Origin: Terriglobus albidus
GTDB lineage: Bacteria > Acidobacteriota > Terriglobia > Terriglobales > Acidobacteriaceae
Length of the DNA: 64,000 nt
Direction: 5' to 3'
Assembly: GCF_008000815.1 (NCBI RefSeq)
Contig: NZ_CP042806.1
Span: 1,612,001 to 1,676,000 of the forward strand
Position numbers and translations under genes: made by a program. Positions 46,742 to 55,607 of the stretch are shown in pieces. Each line of letters opens with the position of its first letter. Positions within the stretch are counted from its first letter, which is position 1. The notes under the pieces were generated by a model, which saw only the letters and a list, made by a program, of their open reading frames with translations, was not told the DNA's origin and searched no databases.

Positions 46742-47538
46742 CGCAGAAAGAAGAGGATGAGCGGGGTAAGTAGCGCGGCGTCGGCCGCAGCGCGCAGCGT
46801 GACCGAGGAGATCGGCCGGCGGGTGCAGTCCAGCGCCAGCAGCAGAAGCGCGGAGCTTGCGGTGCACAGATTCAGAATAGCGAAGGGATGCGGTGCGGGA
46901 GAGAACGGGGTGAGAGCACAGATGGTGGCCAGGACGACGACGAGGAGACGGAAGTTACGTGCGCTCCAGTTGGACGATTGCGGATTCTCCCAGCGATGGA
47001 TGGCGACACAGTTCAGCCAGCAAAGCAGCGCAAAGAAGGTGGTGGCAATAGCCACGCGCGGCGTGAAGAACTCAGGTAGAAAGACCGCTGCTGCAAAGAA
47101 GATGCCGACGACGGCCTCCTTAGGAGCTTTCTGGCGAAGGCGGGTCTTATGGATGGCGGCAAAGTAGAGGACGAGTGGAGCGCACAGCAGGATGTAGGCG
47201 AACAACGCGCGCGCGGGCATCTTCCACATCAGAGCCAGAAGCGCAGGCAGGGCAATCATGGCGGCGATCACGAAACGGCGGTGAAAGCGGCCATGGAAGC
47301 GGTGCCGGGCTTCGAGCTCTTCGCCCTGTCTGTAATCAAGCAGGCGATCGGCGACATAGACCAGCCATACCGCGACGAACATGGCTCCAGGCACATACCA
47401 GGAAAGCGTGTGGTGGGTGATGCGAGCCGCCGCAAGAGTCCACACGACAGCGACCGTCGGAGCATCAAGCGAAAGCAGATGCCAGCGGTGGAGGACGCTG
47501 TAACGGTGCGTCGGGAGTGTGGGAAGTGCGACAGCCAT
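46738..47538 (-). CDS. Polytopic membrane protein, possibly UbiA-like
   Basis: 266 residues with about seven to eight transmembrane helices. VWLVYVADRLLDYRQGEE after helix 2 resembles the first Asp-rich motif of UbiA prenyltransferases, but the second motif (DxxxD) is not seen, so either a diverged UbiA-fold enzyme or an unrelated membrane protein. It is the first gene of an operon with a UbiE-like methyltransferase overlapping by 4 bp, which makes modification of an isoprenoid or quinone-like lipid a reasonable but unproven idea. Confidence 0.6.
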   Translation of the reverse strand: MAVALPTLPTHRYSVLHRWHLLSLDAPTVAVVWTLAAARITHHTLSWYVPGAMFVAVWLVYVADRLLDYRQGEELEARHRFHGRFHRRFVIAAMIALPALLALMWKMPARALFAYILLCAPLVLYFAAIHKTRLRQKAPKEAVVGIFFAAAVFLPEFFTPRVAIATTFFALLCWLNCVAIHRWENPQSSNWSARNFRLLVVVLATICALTPFSPAPHPFAILNLCTASSALLLLALDCTRRPISSVTLRAAADAALLTPLILFFLR

Positions 47539-47633
47539 AGAGAGAAGAGTTGCCAGTTACCAGTTGTCAGTTGAAGACGCGCCTCAGAGGCGCATTCGTG
47601 CGTGTTTACCCTCTTTTAAGGGTAAAGCAAAGA

Positions 47634-47655
47634 AGGATGGCAGTAACTGCCATCC
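47634..47655 (-). terminator. Hairpin terminator after the GH57 gene
   Basis: AGGATGGCAGT-A-ACTGCCATCCT, 11-bp perfect stem; on the minus strand followed by TCTTTGCTTT. It sits between imperfect inverted repeats of the GTTGCCAGTTACCAGTTG type (47549-47573 and 47660-47694). Confidence 0.65.
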
Positions 47656-47686
47656 TCCTCAACTGGCAACCGGTAACCGGCAACTG

Positions 47687-49423
47687 TTAACTGGCTTTAG
47701 CGCCTGCGGCCCAGAAGCTGGGATCGATGTCGGGAAAGACGGAGTCCCTGATTTCGAGTTCGGAGAGGCGGCGGTCCTGGACTTCGTTAAGGGCGTTGTT
47801 CTGTTCGAAGGCCTGCCAGATGCCTTTCATCTCCAGGAACTGATCTTTGTGCACGTTGAAGCGCTTTTCGGCGTAGTCGCGTGCGGCTCCAGTGGTGATG
47901 AGGAACTGCCAGTCAGAAGACTCAAGCAGCAGCAACTCGCGGCAGAGCTGTTTCATGATGCGTTCGCCGAGACCACCGTCTTTCCACTTGCCGGCGGTTG
48001 CGAGGTCGCGGGTGTACAGTTCGGCGGGATAGATGTGGTTGTAGGTCCAGGAGGTCTCCGGGTTCATCCACACGTCGTTGGTGCCTTCGGCGCCCCATGA
48101 ACCTTCGTGCATCGAGATGAAGCCGGCACGCGGGTACTTGTCGAGATACTCGGAGCAGGTGATGAGCTCGATCCCGGTGGGGTAATCGGCCAGCGTGCGG
48201 GCGATGGCTTCGAGCCAGAGCGGACCTTCGAACCACCAGTGCCCGAAGAGTTCGGCGTCAAACGGCGCGCAGAGAATCGGCGGGATGGAATCGTTGAAGC
48301 CGTCTTTCAGCGCTTCAAAGACGAGGTGCACAAAGTGGCTGGCATGTTCCTTGACCTTTTCGGCGGCTTCCTGCGGCCAATATGGCATCTTGAAAGCCAT
48401 ATCGAGCTTGGGACCGGTGACCTGCCAGTAGCGATGGCCACCCGGCCAGCGCTTCTTATGGAAGTCGAGATAGTTGGCATCGCCCGGATAGCCGGTTTCG
48501 CCCGACCAGACCTGCAGGCCGGTGCGCGGATCGCGCGGGAAGATGGTGGCGGCGTAACGCTTGTCGTAGGGACCATCGACGTAATACGGCTGATAGAGTC
48601 CGCGGTGGTTATTGAAAGTCATCTGGATGGTGGCTTCGTCACGCGGCACCTGTCCGTTGAGCAACTCGTAGGGCGAAGGAATGCGTTCCGACTCTTCGAC
48701 CAGATGAGTATCGACGTAGAAGTACTCGATCTGCGATTCGCTGAGAGCTTGTTCGACACCGATACGATCGTAGCCGGGATGCGTAGTTCCATCGGCATCG
48801 GGCACAGGGTAGTTCCAGAAACCGGCTGGGCGATAGCCGCACTCAGGCACCCAGATACCGCGAGGATGTTTGCCGATGTGGCGCTTGTGGGTGGCAACAG
48901 CGGTGCGGACCTGTGCACGTACGCTTTCATCGGTACCCAGCAGAGGCATGTACCCATGCGTTGCGCCGCAGGTGATGATCTCAATGAGACCTTTGTCATT
49001 GAAGTGACGGAAGCCTTTGATGATGTCGCCGTCGAGAGCGTTGAAGTCATCCAGCGCTTCCAGGAAGAACGCGCGCCAGAAGCGGGCGGTCTCCGCGAAG
49101 TGTGTCTCGCCGCCCTGAATGAAGAAAGCTTCGTCTTCCGTTGCGGCGGTAATCTTGCGATCGAGATACTTTGGGAACTCAGCTCGGAAGACAGGGTGCG
49201 CGAGCTGCTCAAGGAGGATCGGCGAAAGATTAATGTTCGCCTTCAGGGCTAACCCGTCTTTTTCAAGACGTCCAAGGACGCGCAGCAACGGAAGGTAGGT
49301 TTCGGCCGCTGCTTCATGTAACCACTCCATACCATGTGGCCACGTACCGTGGTTGACCACATACGGTAGATGAGAGTGCAACGTAAATGTCAGAAATCCT
49401 GCAGGCTTCTTCGGCGATGCCAA
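47687..49423 (-). CDS. GH57-family 1,4-alpha-glucan branching-type enzyme
   Basis: 578 residues. GH57 catalytic core with HSHLPYV at the N-terminus, nucleophile Glu194 in WVPECGYRP, acid/base Asp389 in APFDAELFGHWWFEG, and a C-terminal helical domain (ELLLLESSDWQF) of the branching-enzyme subgroup (DUF1957). This points to introducing alpha-1,6 branches in glycogen rather than plain amylase activity. No other glycogen genes are in view. A stem ending in a poly-T tract is downstream. Confidence 0.9.
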   Translation of the reverse strand: MASPKKPAGFLTFTLHSHLPYVVNHGTWPHGMEWLHEAAAETYLPLLRVLGRLEKDGLALKANINLSPILLEQLAHPVFRAEFPKYLDRKITAATEDEAFFIQGGETHFAETARFWRAFFLEALDDFNALDGDIIKGFRHFNDKGLIEIITCGATHGYMPLLGTDESVRAQVRTAVATHKRHIGKHPRGIWVPECGYRPAGFWNYPVPDADGTTHPGYDRIGVEQALSESQIEYFYVDTHLVEESERIPSPYELLNGQVPRDEATIQMTFNNHRGLYQPYYVDGPYDKRYAATIFPRDPRTGLQVWSGETGYPGDANYLDFHKKRWPGGHRYWQVTGPKLDMAFKMPYWPQEAAEKVKEHASHFVHLVFEALKDGFNDSIPPILCAPFDAELFGHWWFEGPLWLEAIARTLADYPTGIELITCSEYLDKYPRAGFISMHEGSWGAEGTNDVWMNPETSWTYNHIYPAELYTRDLATAGKWKDGGLGERIMKQLCRELLLLESSDWQFLITTGAARDYAEKRFNVHKDQFLEMKGIWQAFEQNNALNEVQDRRLSELEIRDSVFPDIDPSFWAAGAKAS

Positions 49424-49621
49424 GGCGGTAGACCTCGTACAAGTCTTGGTTGCAGGTGGTTCGTTTTGTATCTCTAGAGAAGGGAGCTTCCCTCCGGGAC
49501 AGCATTGCTCCGAGTCTACTACACGAAAATCTCACCTTCGTGGCCGATTGGATAGACGCAGATTGATGGAGCGGCGTTGTAACCTGCGCGGTTGCCGACA
49601 GACGTCAGTGACAAGAAAAAA

Positions 49622-49647
49622 CTCCGGATCCACGAAGGGATCCGGAG
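49622..49647 (-). terminator. Intrinsic terminator of the BON lipoprotein gene
   Basis: CTCCGGATCC / GGATCCGGAG 10-bp stem; read on the minus strand it ends in TTTTTTCTTG. 26 bp after the stop. Confidence 0.9.
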
Positions 49648-49673
49648 CCTTTAATGAAACGTCTTAGAACGAG

Positions 49674-50744
49674 TTATTGCATCGGGTGACGCGTGGAGTC
49701 ATCGTTGCTCGATGCTCCCGCGGGTGTTGCCTGGACCGTGAACGCGTTGGTCAGCTGGAAGCGGATGAGCGACTCAGTGGGGATCTGTACCTGCTGACCT
49801 TTGGTGATGGCGTTGACACCTGCGCCACCTGCGCCGCCGGCGGCTGCACCAATGGCAGCGCCCTTACCCCCGCCGAAGATACCGCCGAGGATGGCTCCAG
49901 CTGCTGCGCCGACACCGGCCTTGGTGGCGGTGTTCTTACCGCGTCCGGCGCCTTCTTTGCTGAAGGCTTCGGTGGAGACCGCGATACGCTCGCCACGGCG
50001 GGAGACGCTGGTCAGCTCAATGGAGAGCAGTGAGCTTCCCTTGAAGTGAGCCGCATCTTTCGCTTCCACAACGCGTCCGCTGACCGGAGTTCCCTGACGC
50101 AGCGCAACCCATCCATCGACGATGATGTCGTTGGAGATGACGCCCGTGAAGGAGTCACCCGTTTGAGTGGTCGCGGAGTCCAGACCCTGCGTGATGCGTA
50201 CCGGAAGGAAAGTTCCGGCAGCAACCGTCACAGTCTTTGTCGTAGGCGCCGGCGGCGGCGGTGGTGGAGCCTGAACAACAGGTGCCGCAGCTTGTCTTAC
50301 AGGGGCCGGTGCTGGTGCTGGGGCCGGAGCAGGCTGACGCTCGACGATGACGGGCTTCGGCTTCTTCTCGCGCTCGGGCCGTACCGGAGCGGGTTCAGGA
50401 GCGGCGGCAACCGGCGCCGGCGCTGGGGCCGGAGCCTGAACGTTCAGGTTGTTGATGACGGTCTTGACGCCGGGAATAGCAGCCGCGTCATTGGAGGCCA
50501 ACGTTTTGGCAGCCGCATTGCTGACATTACCGCTCAGCGTGGCGACGCCGCCCGAGACGCCTACCTGAATCTGTTCCGCGCTCAGTGCGGAGTCGGAGGT
50601 GATCCTGCTCTGGATGGAGGAGGCCAGGCTGTTGTCATCCGGAGGAGCCGGAGCATCGGCCTTCTTGCATCCAGTTACAGCGATGGCCAGAACAAGCGCC
50701 AGGCCGGTGGTGCGAAGAGTGTGGTGGATATGTTCAAAATTCAT
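49674..50744 (-). CDS. BON-domain lipoprotein with proline-alanine linker and glycine zipper
   Basis: 356 residues from ATG 50744, preceded by AAGGAG. Lipobox AVTGC (Cys about 26) then a BON domain (about 40-105: SIQSRITSDSALSAEQIQV ... VATLSGNVSNAAA). Next a PA-rich linker with runs of (PA)n and PPPPPP, a beta domain (LPVRITQGLDSATTQTGDSF), and a glycine-zipper segment (GVGAAAGAILGGIFGGGKG). BON domains bind phospholipid; the zipper may insert into the outer membrane. Probably an envelope-stabilising lipoprotein. The frame is open to 50822 but without lipobox logic. Confidence 0.85.
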   Translation of the reverse strand: MNFEHIHHTLRTTGLALVLAIAVTGCKKADAPAPPDDNSLASSIQSRITSDSALSAEQIQVGVSGGVATLSGNVSNAAAKTLASNDAAAIPGVKTVINNLNVQAPAPAPAPVAAAPEPAPVRPEREKKPKPVIVERQPAPAPAPAPAPVRQAAAPVVQAPPPPPPAPTTKTVTVAAGTFLPVRITQGLDSATTQTGDSFTGVISNDIIVDGWVALRQGTPVSGRVVEAKDAAHFKGSSLLSIELTSVSRRGERIAVSTEAFSKEGAGRGKNTATKAGVGAAAGAILGGIFGGGKGAAIGAAAGGAGGAGVNAITKGQQVQIPTESLIRFQLTNAFTVQATPAGASSNDDSTRHPMQ

Positions 50745-51036
50745 GGAAATCCCTCTCCTTACGCGGGATGTGCGTCCTGATCTGCGATTTCCCGGCGAGC
50801 TCCGGGGAGTATGTGTCGTCACTCATCTTAGACGCCAAGTTTATCCCTGATGTTTCTGTCATAAGAAAGGGAATGTTATGGGTAAACCTCGCCGATGCGA
50901 GTAGCATCCTCATTAAGCAGGAGCTTTGTGCGCGATACAGGCGAGGTTTGCCGCCCGGAGGGGGATTTGCTACCATCCGATTCTCCGCAACTTGAAGGTT
51001 CCACACACGAATCTCGCTCAGGAAAGAGGGAAGCAA

Positions 51037-51408
51037 ATGGCAGAGAATGATAACGGCTCGAACGGAATTGGCTGGTTTCTTGCAGGACTTGGCATCGGCG
51101 CGCTGATTGGTGTGCTGTACGCTCCAAAGTCCGGGAAAGAGACGCGTGAAGAGCTCGCGCTTTCCGCCAAGGAAGCCCGCGACAAGGCCAATCAATATGT
51201 GGAGCGCGGTAAGGAACAGTTGGATGAGTACATTGACCGCAGCCGCCAGTACTATGAGCGCGGCCGCAGTCAGTGGACCGAGTATGTGGAGAAGGGGAAA
51301 GACTTTCTGCACGAGCAGCAGGACAAGGTAGCTGCGGCTGTAGACGCGGGGAAGCAGGCGTATAGCCGGGCGGCCGTCGAAGAACCTTCCAACGACCACT
51401 CAGCGTAA
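51037..51408 (+). CDS. YtxH domain protein
   Basis: 123 residues. One transmembrane segment with glycine spacing (GWFLAGLGIGALIGVLYAPKSG) defines YtxH, followed by KETREELALSAKEARDKAN and an amphipathic coiled coil to the end. The ATG has AGAGGGAAG before it. YtxH proteins are small stress-related membrane proteins; the next gene is YtxG-like, the same pairing as in the Bacillus ytxGHJ operon. Confidence 0.88.
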   Translation: MAENDNGSNGIGWFLAGLGIGALIGVLYAPKSGKETREELALSAKEARDKANQYVERGKEQLDEYIDRSRQYYERGRSQWTEYVEKGKDFLHEQQDKVAAAVDAGKQAYSRAAVEEPSNDHSA

Positions 51409-51483
51409 ACTCAGCTTGCATGGGGCTCCGCATCGAGGCGCGGAGCCCTGTCACTATTTCCGGAAAGAAAGCGCGGCCTACCC

Positions 51484-52044
51484 ATGCTTACAGCAGCCAT
51501 TCTTTGGCAGAGCCAACTGGCAACGGACCATTCCAACCTGCTTATCACTTTCATCGCGGTGGTTGCCGCGGCCGTCGTGCTGCAGGCTTTTGTGCTGATT
51601 GGGATGGCTGTAGGCGCCTATAAGACGCAGAAGCAGTTGCTCAGCATCGCCCAGGAGCTGCAGGCCAAGGCCTTCCCCATCATGGACAACATCACGCGCG
51701 TGGTAGATAAGGCTGCGCCGAAGGTGGACCGCATTACCGACAACCTCGTCGAGACGACCGACGTTCTACGCGACAAGGCACATGAGCTTGACATTGTTGT
51801 CTCTGAGGTTGCTGCACGTACACGTGCCCAGGTAGCCCGGGTTGATAACGCGGTAACCGACAGCCTCAATACCGTCGGCCGCGTGACCGCCGAGGTGCAT
51901 CACGCCGTCATGGTGCCGGTGCGTCATATCTCCGGCGTGATCCATGGGATCAAGGCGGGATTGGAGACGTTGGTCGGACGCGCCAAGACGTGGAGAGATG
52001 CTGCCGCGTCGGTTGCGACGGGCGTGGGCGATACCGAAGATTAG
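51484..52044 (+). CDS. DUF948/YtxG-like membrane protein
   Basis: 186 residues. One transmembrane helix (LLITFIAVVAAAVVLQAFVLIGMAV, about 19-43) then a long helical region with heptad pattern (MDNITRVVDKAAPKVDRITD ... VDNAVTDSLNTVGRVTAEVH), as in DUF948/YtxG. 75 bp after the YtxH gene, so probably cotranscribed. Role likely linked to envelope stress; specific function unknown. Confidence 0.75.
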   Translation: MLTAAILWQSQLATDHSNLLITFIAVVAAAVVLQAFVLIGMAVGAYKTQKQLLSIAQELQAKAFPIMDNITRVVDKAAPKVDRITDNLVETTDVLRDKAHELDIVVSEVAARTRAQVARVDNAVTDSLNTVGRVTAEVHHAVMVPVRHISGVIHGIKAGLETLVGRAKTWRDAAASVATGVGDTED

Positions 52045-52057
52045 GGCCGTATTGCAC

Positions 52058-52130
52058 GGGAGCCCCACGGCTCCCACCCAGATTCGCGCAACGCGCGAAT
52101 CTCCCACGCATGCTTCGCATGCACGGGGGA
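52058..52130. repeat. Cluster of three short hairpins
   Basis: GGGAGCC/GGCTCCC, GATTCGCG/CGCGAATC and GCATGC/GCATGC stems follow one another in the gap between convergent genes. They could terminate both transcripts or be degraded repeats. Confidence 0.5.
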
Positions 52131-52156
52131 CCCAATTCCGTGGCAGGCGTTTCAGC

Positions 52157-53281
52157 TTAGCGGATCCAGCCGCCGCCCACGACTTCGTCGTCCTGATAAA
52201 AAACTGCGGCCTGGCCGGGGGTGACGGCGCGTTGTGGTTCGTCGAAGATGACTTCCACTTCATCATCACTAACCCTCTGCAGAGTCGCCCATGCGGGTTC
52301 GTGGCGGTGGCGGATCTTTGCCTGCACACGCATCGGTTCGCCGAGTGAAGCGATGGAGATCCAGTTCAGATCGCCGACACGCATGGTGTGTGTCAGCAGC
52401 TCATCTTCCGTGCCGACGGTGACGCGGTGCGAATCTGGATCAATCTGCAGCACATAGAACGGATTCGGTTGATGTCCCTTCAGCCGCTGTTGTATGCCCT
52501 TGCGCTGACCAACGGTGAAGTGATGCACGCCCTCATGCGCTCCGACGACCTCTCCAGTGCTGGTGACCAGTTCGCCGGATGTGTCTGGAAGGGGCTGCTC
52601 CTGCTCTTCCAGATAGGCTTCCATGAACAGCTTGTAATCGCCTCCGGGGATGAAGCAGATCTCCTGCGAGTCCGGCTTCTTCGCGAGAGCGAGGGAATAG
52701 CCTTCGGCGAGCTGACGCACCTCGGGCTTGGTCATATGGCCCAGGGGGAAGAGTGTGCGCGAGAGCTGTTCCTGGGTAAGACCGAAGAGGAAGTAGGTCT
52801 GGTCCTTGGCCTTGTCCGCCGGCCGCTTGAGAATCCAGCGATCTCGCACCGGATCGTACTCGTTACGGGCGTAGTGACCGGTGGCAATGCGCTCGGCTCC
52901 GATGGAGCGGGCGGTCAGGAGCAACTGGTCGAACTTCAGGTGGTTGTTACACAGGGTGCAGGGAATGGGCGTGCGTCCATGCAGATACTCGCGGACAAAG
53001 GGCTGCACGACATCGCGCTCGAAGCGCGCCTCCTGGTTGACGACGTAGTACGGAATACCGATCTGCTCGGCCACGCGGCGAGCGTCGTAGACGTCATCGA
53101 TCGAACAGCAGCGGCCTTGAACAGCCTCGGGCATGCCCTCGTGTCCTGAGAGACGGCGCTGATTCCATAACTGCAGGGTAAGGCCGATGACGGTGTGTCC
53201 ATCGGCGCATAGCATCGCTGCGACGGTGGAGGAATCAACTCCTCCAGACATGGCGACGGCAATGGTCTCCTGCTGACTCAT
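52157..53281 (-). CDS. mnmA: tRNA-specific 2-thiouridylase MnmA
   Basis: 374 residues, standard length. PP-loop AMSGGVDSSTVAA at the N-terminus binds ATP; catalytic Cys pair in IPCTLCNN (about 110) and QEICFIPGGD (about 210); GHYAR motif. It makes s2U34 in Lys, Glu and Gln tRNAs with sulfur from a cysteine desulfurase, whose gene lies 219 bp upstream in the same direction. Confidence 0.97.
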   Translation of the reverse strand: MSQQETIAVAMSGGVDSSTVAAMLCADGHTVIGLTLQLWNQRRLSGHEGMPEAVQGRCCSIDDVYDARRVAEQIGIPYYVVNQEARFERDVVQPFVREYLHGRTPIPCTLCNNHLKFDQLLLTARSIGAERIATGHYARNEYDPVRDRWILKRPADKAKDQTYFLFGLTQEQLSRTLFPLGHMTKPEVRQLAEGYSLALAKKPDSQEICFIPGGDYKLFMEAYLEEQEQPLPDTSGELVTSTGEVVGAHEGVHHFTVGQRKGIQQRLKGHQPNPFYVLQIDPDSHRVTVGTEDELLTHTMRVGDLNWISIASLGEPMRVQAKIRHRHEPAWATLQRVSDDEVEVIFDEPQRAVTPGQAAVFYQDDEVVGGGWIR

Positions 53282-53330
53282 ACTTCTCTATTTTCGCCGA
53301 TTTTCGAGGGAAAATGTGAGCTTCTGTGGT

Positions 53331-53465
53331 TTCCTAACCCACCCTAACTCCGTGAGGGTGGGGGCACCCGGTACGATAAGTACCATCAGCCTTGGGCAGC
53401 GCCCCAAGGCTCCTAAGTTCCCAACCTGGGTGCCCCACCCTCGCAACGCCAGGGTGGGTTAGGAA
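53331..53465. repeat. Large palindromic element between mnmA and the desulfurase
   Basis: Left arm 53331-53369 (TTCCTAACCCACCCT ... GAGGGTGGGGGCACCC) and right arm 53428-53465 (GGGTGCCCCACCCTC ... AGGGTGGGTTAGGAA) are inverted repeats of about 38 bp with an imperfect middle. The loop has a CCTTGGG/CCCAAGG stem. A diverged copy is at 55448-55565. Confidence 0.85.
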
Positions 53466-53500
53466 TACCTCAAATTCCTAATAACGAATTGGTCGATACG

Positions 53501-54685
53501 CTATACCGCGACTGCCGACTTCCATGCTGGAGAAAGCGCTCGGAGGCGGGAGACGACTTCCGGGATGATTGCCAGGACGGCGTCGATCTCGTCTTCGGTA
53601 GTCGTCCGCGAGAGCGAGAAGCGGATGCTGGCGCGGGAGCGTTCGGGCGAAAGTCCCATCGCCAGAAGAACATGCGAGGGATCGGTGGCGCCCGATTGGC
53701 AGGCTGAACCGCCACTGACAGCAATACCCTTCAGATCGAGGGCGATGACCAGGGCTTCGGCTTCAAGGTGCGCGAAGTACAGGTTGGTCGTATTGACGAC
53801 ACGGTCCGCACCTTCGCCATTGATCTCAGTCTGCGGAACTTCGGAGAGGATGCCAGCTTCAAGACGGTCGCGCAGGCGGGCAAGCTGTTGCGGGCCACCT
53901 GTCTGGAGATATTCCTGTGCAAGTTCGGCGGCCCTTCCCAGACCAACGATGCCCGGCAGGTTTTCGGTGCCGGCACGGCGCTGGCGCTCATGGCTTCCGC
54001 CGTAGAGCAACGGGCGTAGATGGAGGCCTCGGCGCACATACAGCGCGCCTGTTCCCTGGGGAGCGTACATCTTATGCCCAGAGATGGAGAGCAGATCGAC
54101 GCCGAGATCCTTAGCGTTGATCTCAAGCTTGCCGGCGGCCTGGACAGCATCGGTGTGGAAGAGTGCTCCGCCTTCGTGAGCGATGGCCGCGAGCTCTTTG
54201 ATCGGTTGTATGACACCCGTCTCGTTGTTCGCCAGCATGATGGAGACCAGGCGCGTATTCTGCCGCATGGCAGAGCGCAGGCTCTCAGGGGAGATGATGC
54301 CGGCGCGGTCAGGGCGCAGGACCGTGAGCTCGACGCCGCGTCGTTCCAGCTCTTCGGCGGCATTCAGAATGGCATGGTGTTCGACGGCGCTGGTGATCAG
54401 ATGGTCGCCGCGCGCGATCTCACTGGCGGGCTGCAGTGCGCCAAAGAGAGCAAGGTTGTCGCTTTCCGTGCCTCCGCTGGTGAAGACCACCTCCGCCGGG
54501 CGGCAGTGCAGCAGTGCCGCCACAGATGCGCGCGCATGTTCCACCGCAGCTCGGGCCTGCTGTCCCGGCTGATGGATCGACGAGGCATTGCCAAAGCGCT
54601 GCGTGTAGAAGGGGAGCATTGCCTCCAGCACTTCGGGCAGCACCTGCGTGGTCGCGTTGGCATCCAGATAAATCCGGCGCATCAC
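53501..54685 (-). CDS. iscS: Cysteine desulfurase (NifS/IscS type)
   Basis: 394 residues. PLP lysine at Lys205 in SGHKMYAP, catalytic Cys329 in GSACQSG, and the VEHHAIL and HTDAVQAAG segments of the family. Provides persulfide sulfur for Fe-S assembly and thiolation. Position next to mnmA suggests it serves tRNA thiolation, as with NifZ in Bacillus; whether it also feeds Fe-S assembly cannot be told. Confidence 0.93.
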   Translation of the reverse strand: MMRRIYLDANATTQVLPEVLEAMLPFYTQRFGNASSIHQPGQQARAAVEHARASVAALLHCRPAEVVFTSGGTESDNLALFGALQPASEIARGDHLITSAVEHHAILNAAEELERRGVELTVLRPDRAGIISPESLRSAMRQNTRLVSIMLANNETGVIQPIKELAAIAHEGGALFHTDAVQAAGKLEINAKDLGVDLLSISGHKMYAPQGTGALYVRRGLHLRPLLYGGSHERQRRAGTENLPGIVGLGRAAELAQEYLQTGGPQQLARLRDRLEAGILSEVPQTEINGEGADRVVNTTNLYFAHLEAEALVIALDLKGIAVSGGSACQSGATDPSHVLLAMGLSPERSRASIRFSLSRTTTEDEIDAVLAIIPEVVSRLRALSPAWKSAVAV

Positions 54686-54756
54686 TCCATTCTAAGAGAT
54701 GACGCCCTTCGATACGGATGCTAGCCTGATTGCGCGCAATACCCAAAGGAGAGGCA

Positions 54757-55362
54757 ATGAAAAGTAAGATCTTGGCGATCGCGATGGCGGCGCTGTGCTC
54801 CACAACCATGTTCGGACAGGCGCCCCCGGCGGCACCTCAGGGCCCTGTAGAACCGGCAAAGGCGGCAGACTTCATGCTCTCCAACACGGAGAAGGATTTC
54901 ATCGCGCTGATTGAGGCCATGCCGGCGGACAAGTACAGCTTTGCTCCCTCAGCAAGCCTCTTCAAGGCGCCCGAGTCAGTTGATTTCAAAGGAGTACGGA
55001 CGTTCGCTCAGTTGGTAACCCATACCATCCAGGCAAATTACTTCTACTGGGCTCCGGTGCTGGGTGAAAAGCCCGATCAGGAAAAGCTCGCCACGATCGG
55101 CAAGCTGACCGAGAAGGATGCCATCGTAAAGGCAGCGAAGGAGTCGATGGAATACGGCCATAAGGCTGCTGCTTCGATTACGGCTGCGAATGCCTTTGAG
55201 GGAGCGGGCCGCGGTGCGGCGTCGACGAAGTTGATCAGCCTTGCAGGTGGCGTGATCCACATTCGCGATGAGTACGGACAGATGGTCGTGTGGGGTCGTA
55301 TGGTCGGTGTAGCCCCTCCGGCAAGCAGCGGACGCCCTCCGGCGAATCCGGCGAATAAGTAG
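54757..55362 (+). CDS. Secreted DinB-like protein
   Basis: 201 residues from ATG 54757 (AAAGGAG upstream). Signal peptide (SKILAIAMAALCSTTMFGQ), then a DinB_2-type helical bundle: MLSNTEKDFIALIEAMPADKYSFAP, HTIQANYFYWAPVL with a His ligand, and HIRDEYGQMVVWGRM. The usual C-terminal HxxHH motif is reduced to HIRDEYGQ, so metal binding is doubtful. Exported DinB proteins are numerous in this phylum. Followed by a terminator. Confidence 0.82.
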   Translation: MKSKILAIAMAALCSTTMFGQAPPAAPQGPVEPAKAADFMLSNTEKDFIALIEAMPADKYSFAPSASLFKAPESVDFKGVRTFAQLVTHTIQANYFYWAPVLGEKPDQEKLATIGKLTEKDAIVKAAKESMEYGHKAAASITAANAFEGAGRGAASTKLISLAGGVIHIRDEYGQMVVWGRMVGVAPPASSGRPPANPANK

Positions 55363-55380
55363 ATTGTTTTGAGCATATGA

Positions 55381-55406
55381 GAGGGCACGGCGACCGCTGT
55401 GCCCTC
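55381..55406 (+). terminator. Terminator of the secreted DinB-like gene
   Basis: GAGGGCAC / GTGCCCTC stem (with inner CGG/CCG) followed by TTTG, 18 bp after the stop. Confidence 0.7.
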
Positions 55407-55447
55407 TTTGCATTGCGGCGTATGTAGTCTGTCCAGGATGCTTTGGT

Positions 55448-55565
55448 GTTCCCCGCCCACCCTACCGTTGCGAGGGGCACCCCGGCTTGGCGAGCCATAG
55501 AGCGCACTGCTGGTGCTTATATTGTCCGGGTGCCCACTCTCACGGAGTTCGGGTGGGCAAGGAAC
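55448..55565. repeat. Large palindromic element, second copy
   Basis: GTTCCCCGCCCACCCT ... GAGGGGCACCCCGG and CCGGGTGCCCACTCTC ... TTCGGGTGGGCAAGGAAC pair as inverted arms around about 45 bp. Same plan as 53331-53465 but with many changes in both arms. Confidence 0.75.
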
Positions 55566-55607
55566 GCCCAAAAATCCCAATTAACTTGCGACAAATATGT
55601 CGATACA

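Noticed and set aside
49674-50744. Runs of PAPAPA coding sequence as a CRISPR or tandem-repeat array
   Set aside because: The repeats are in-frame codons for a Pro-Ala linker of a lipoprotein, without spacers.
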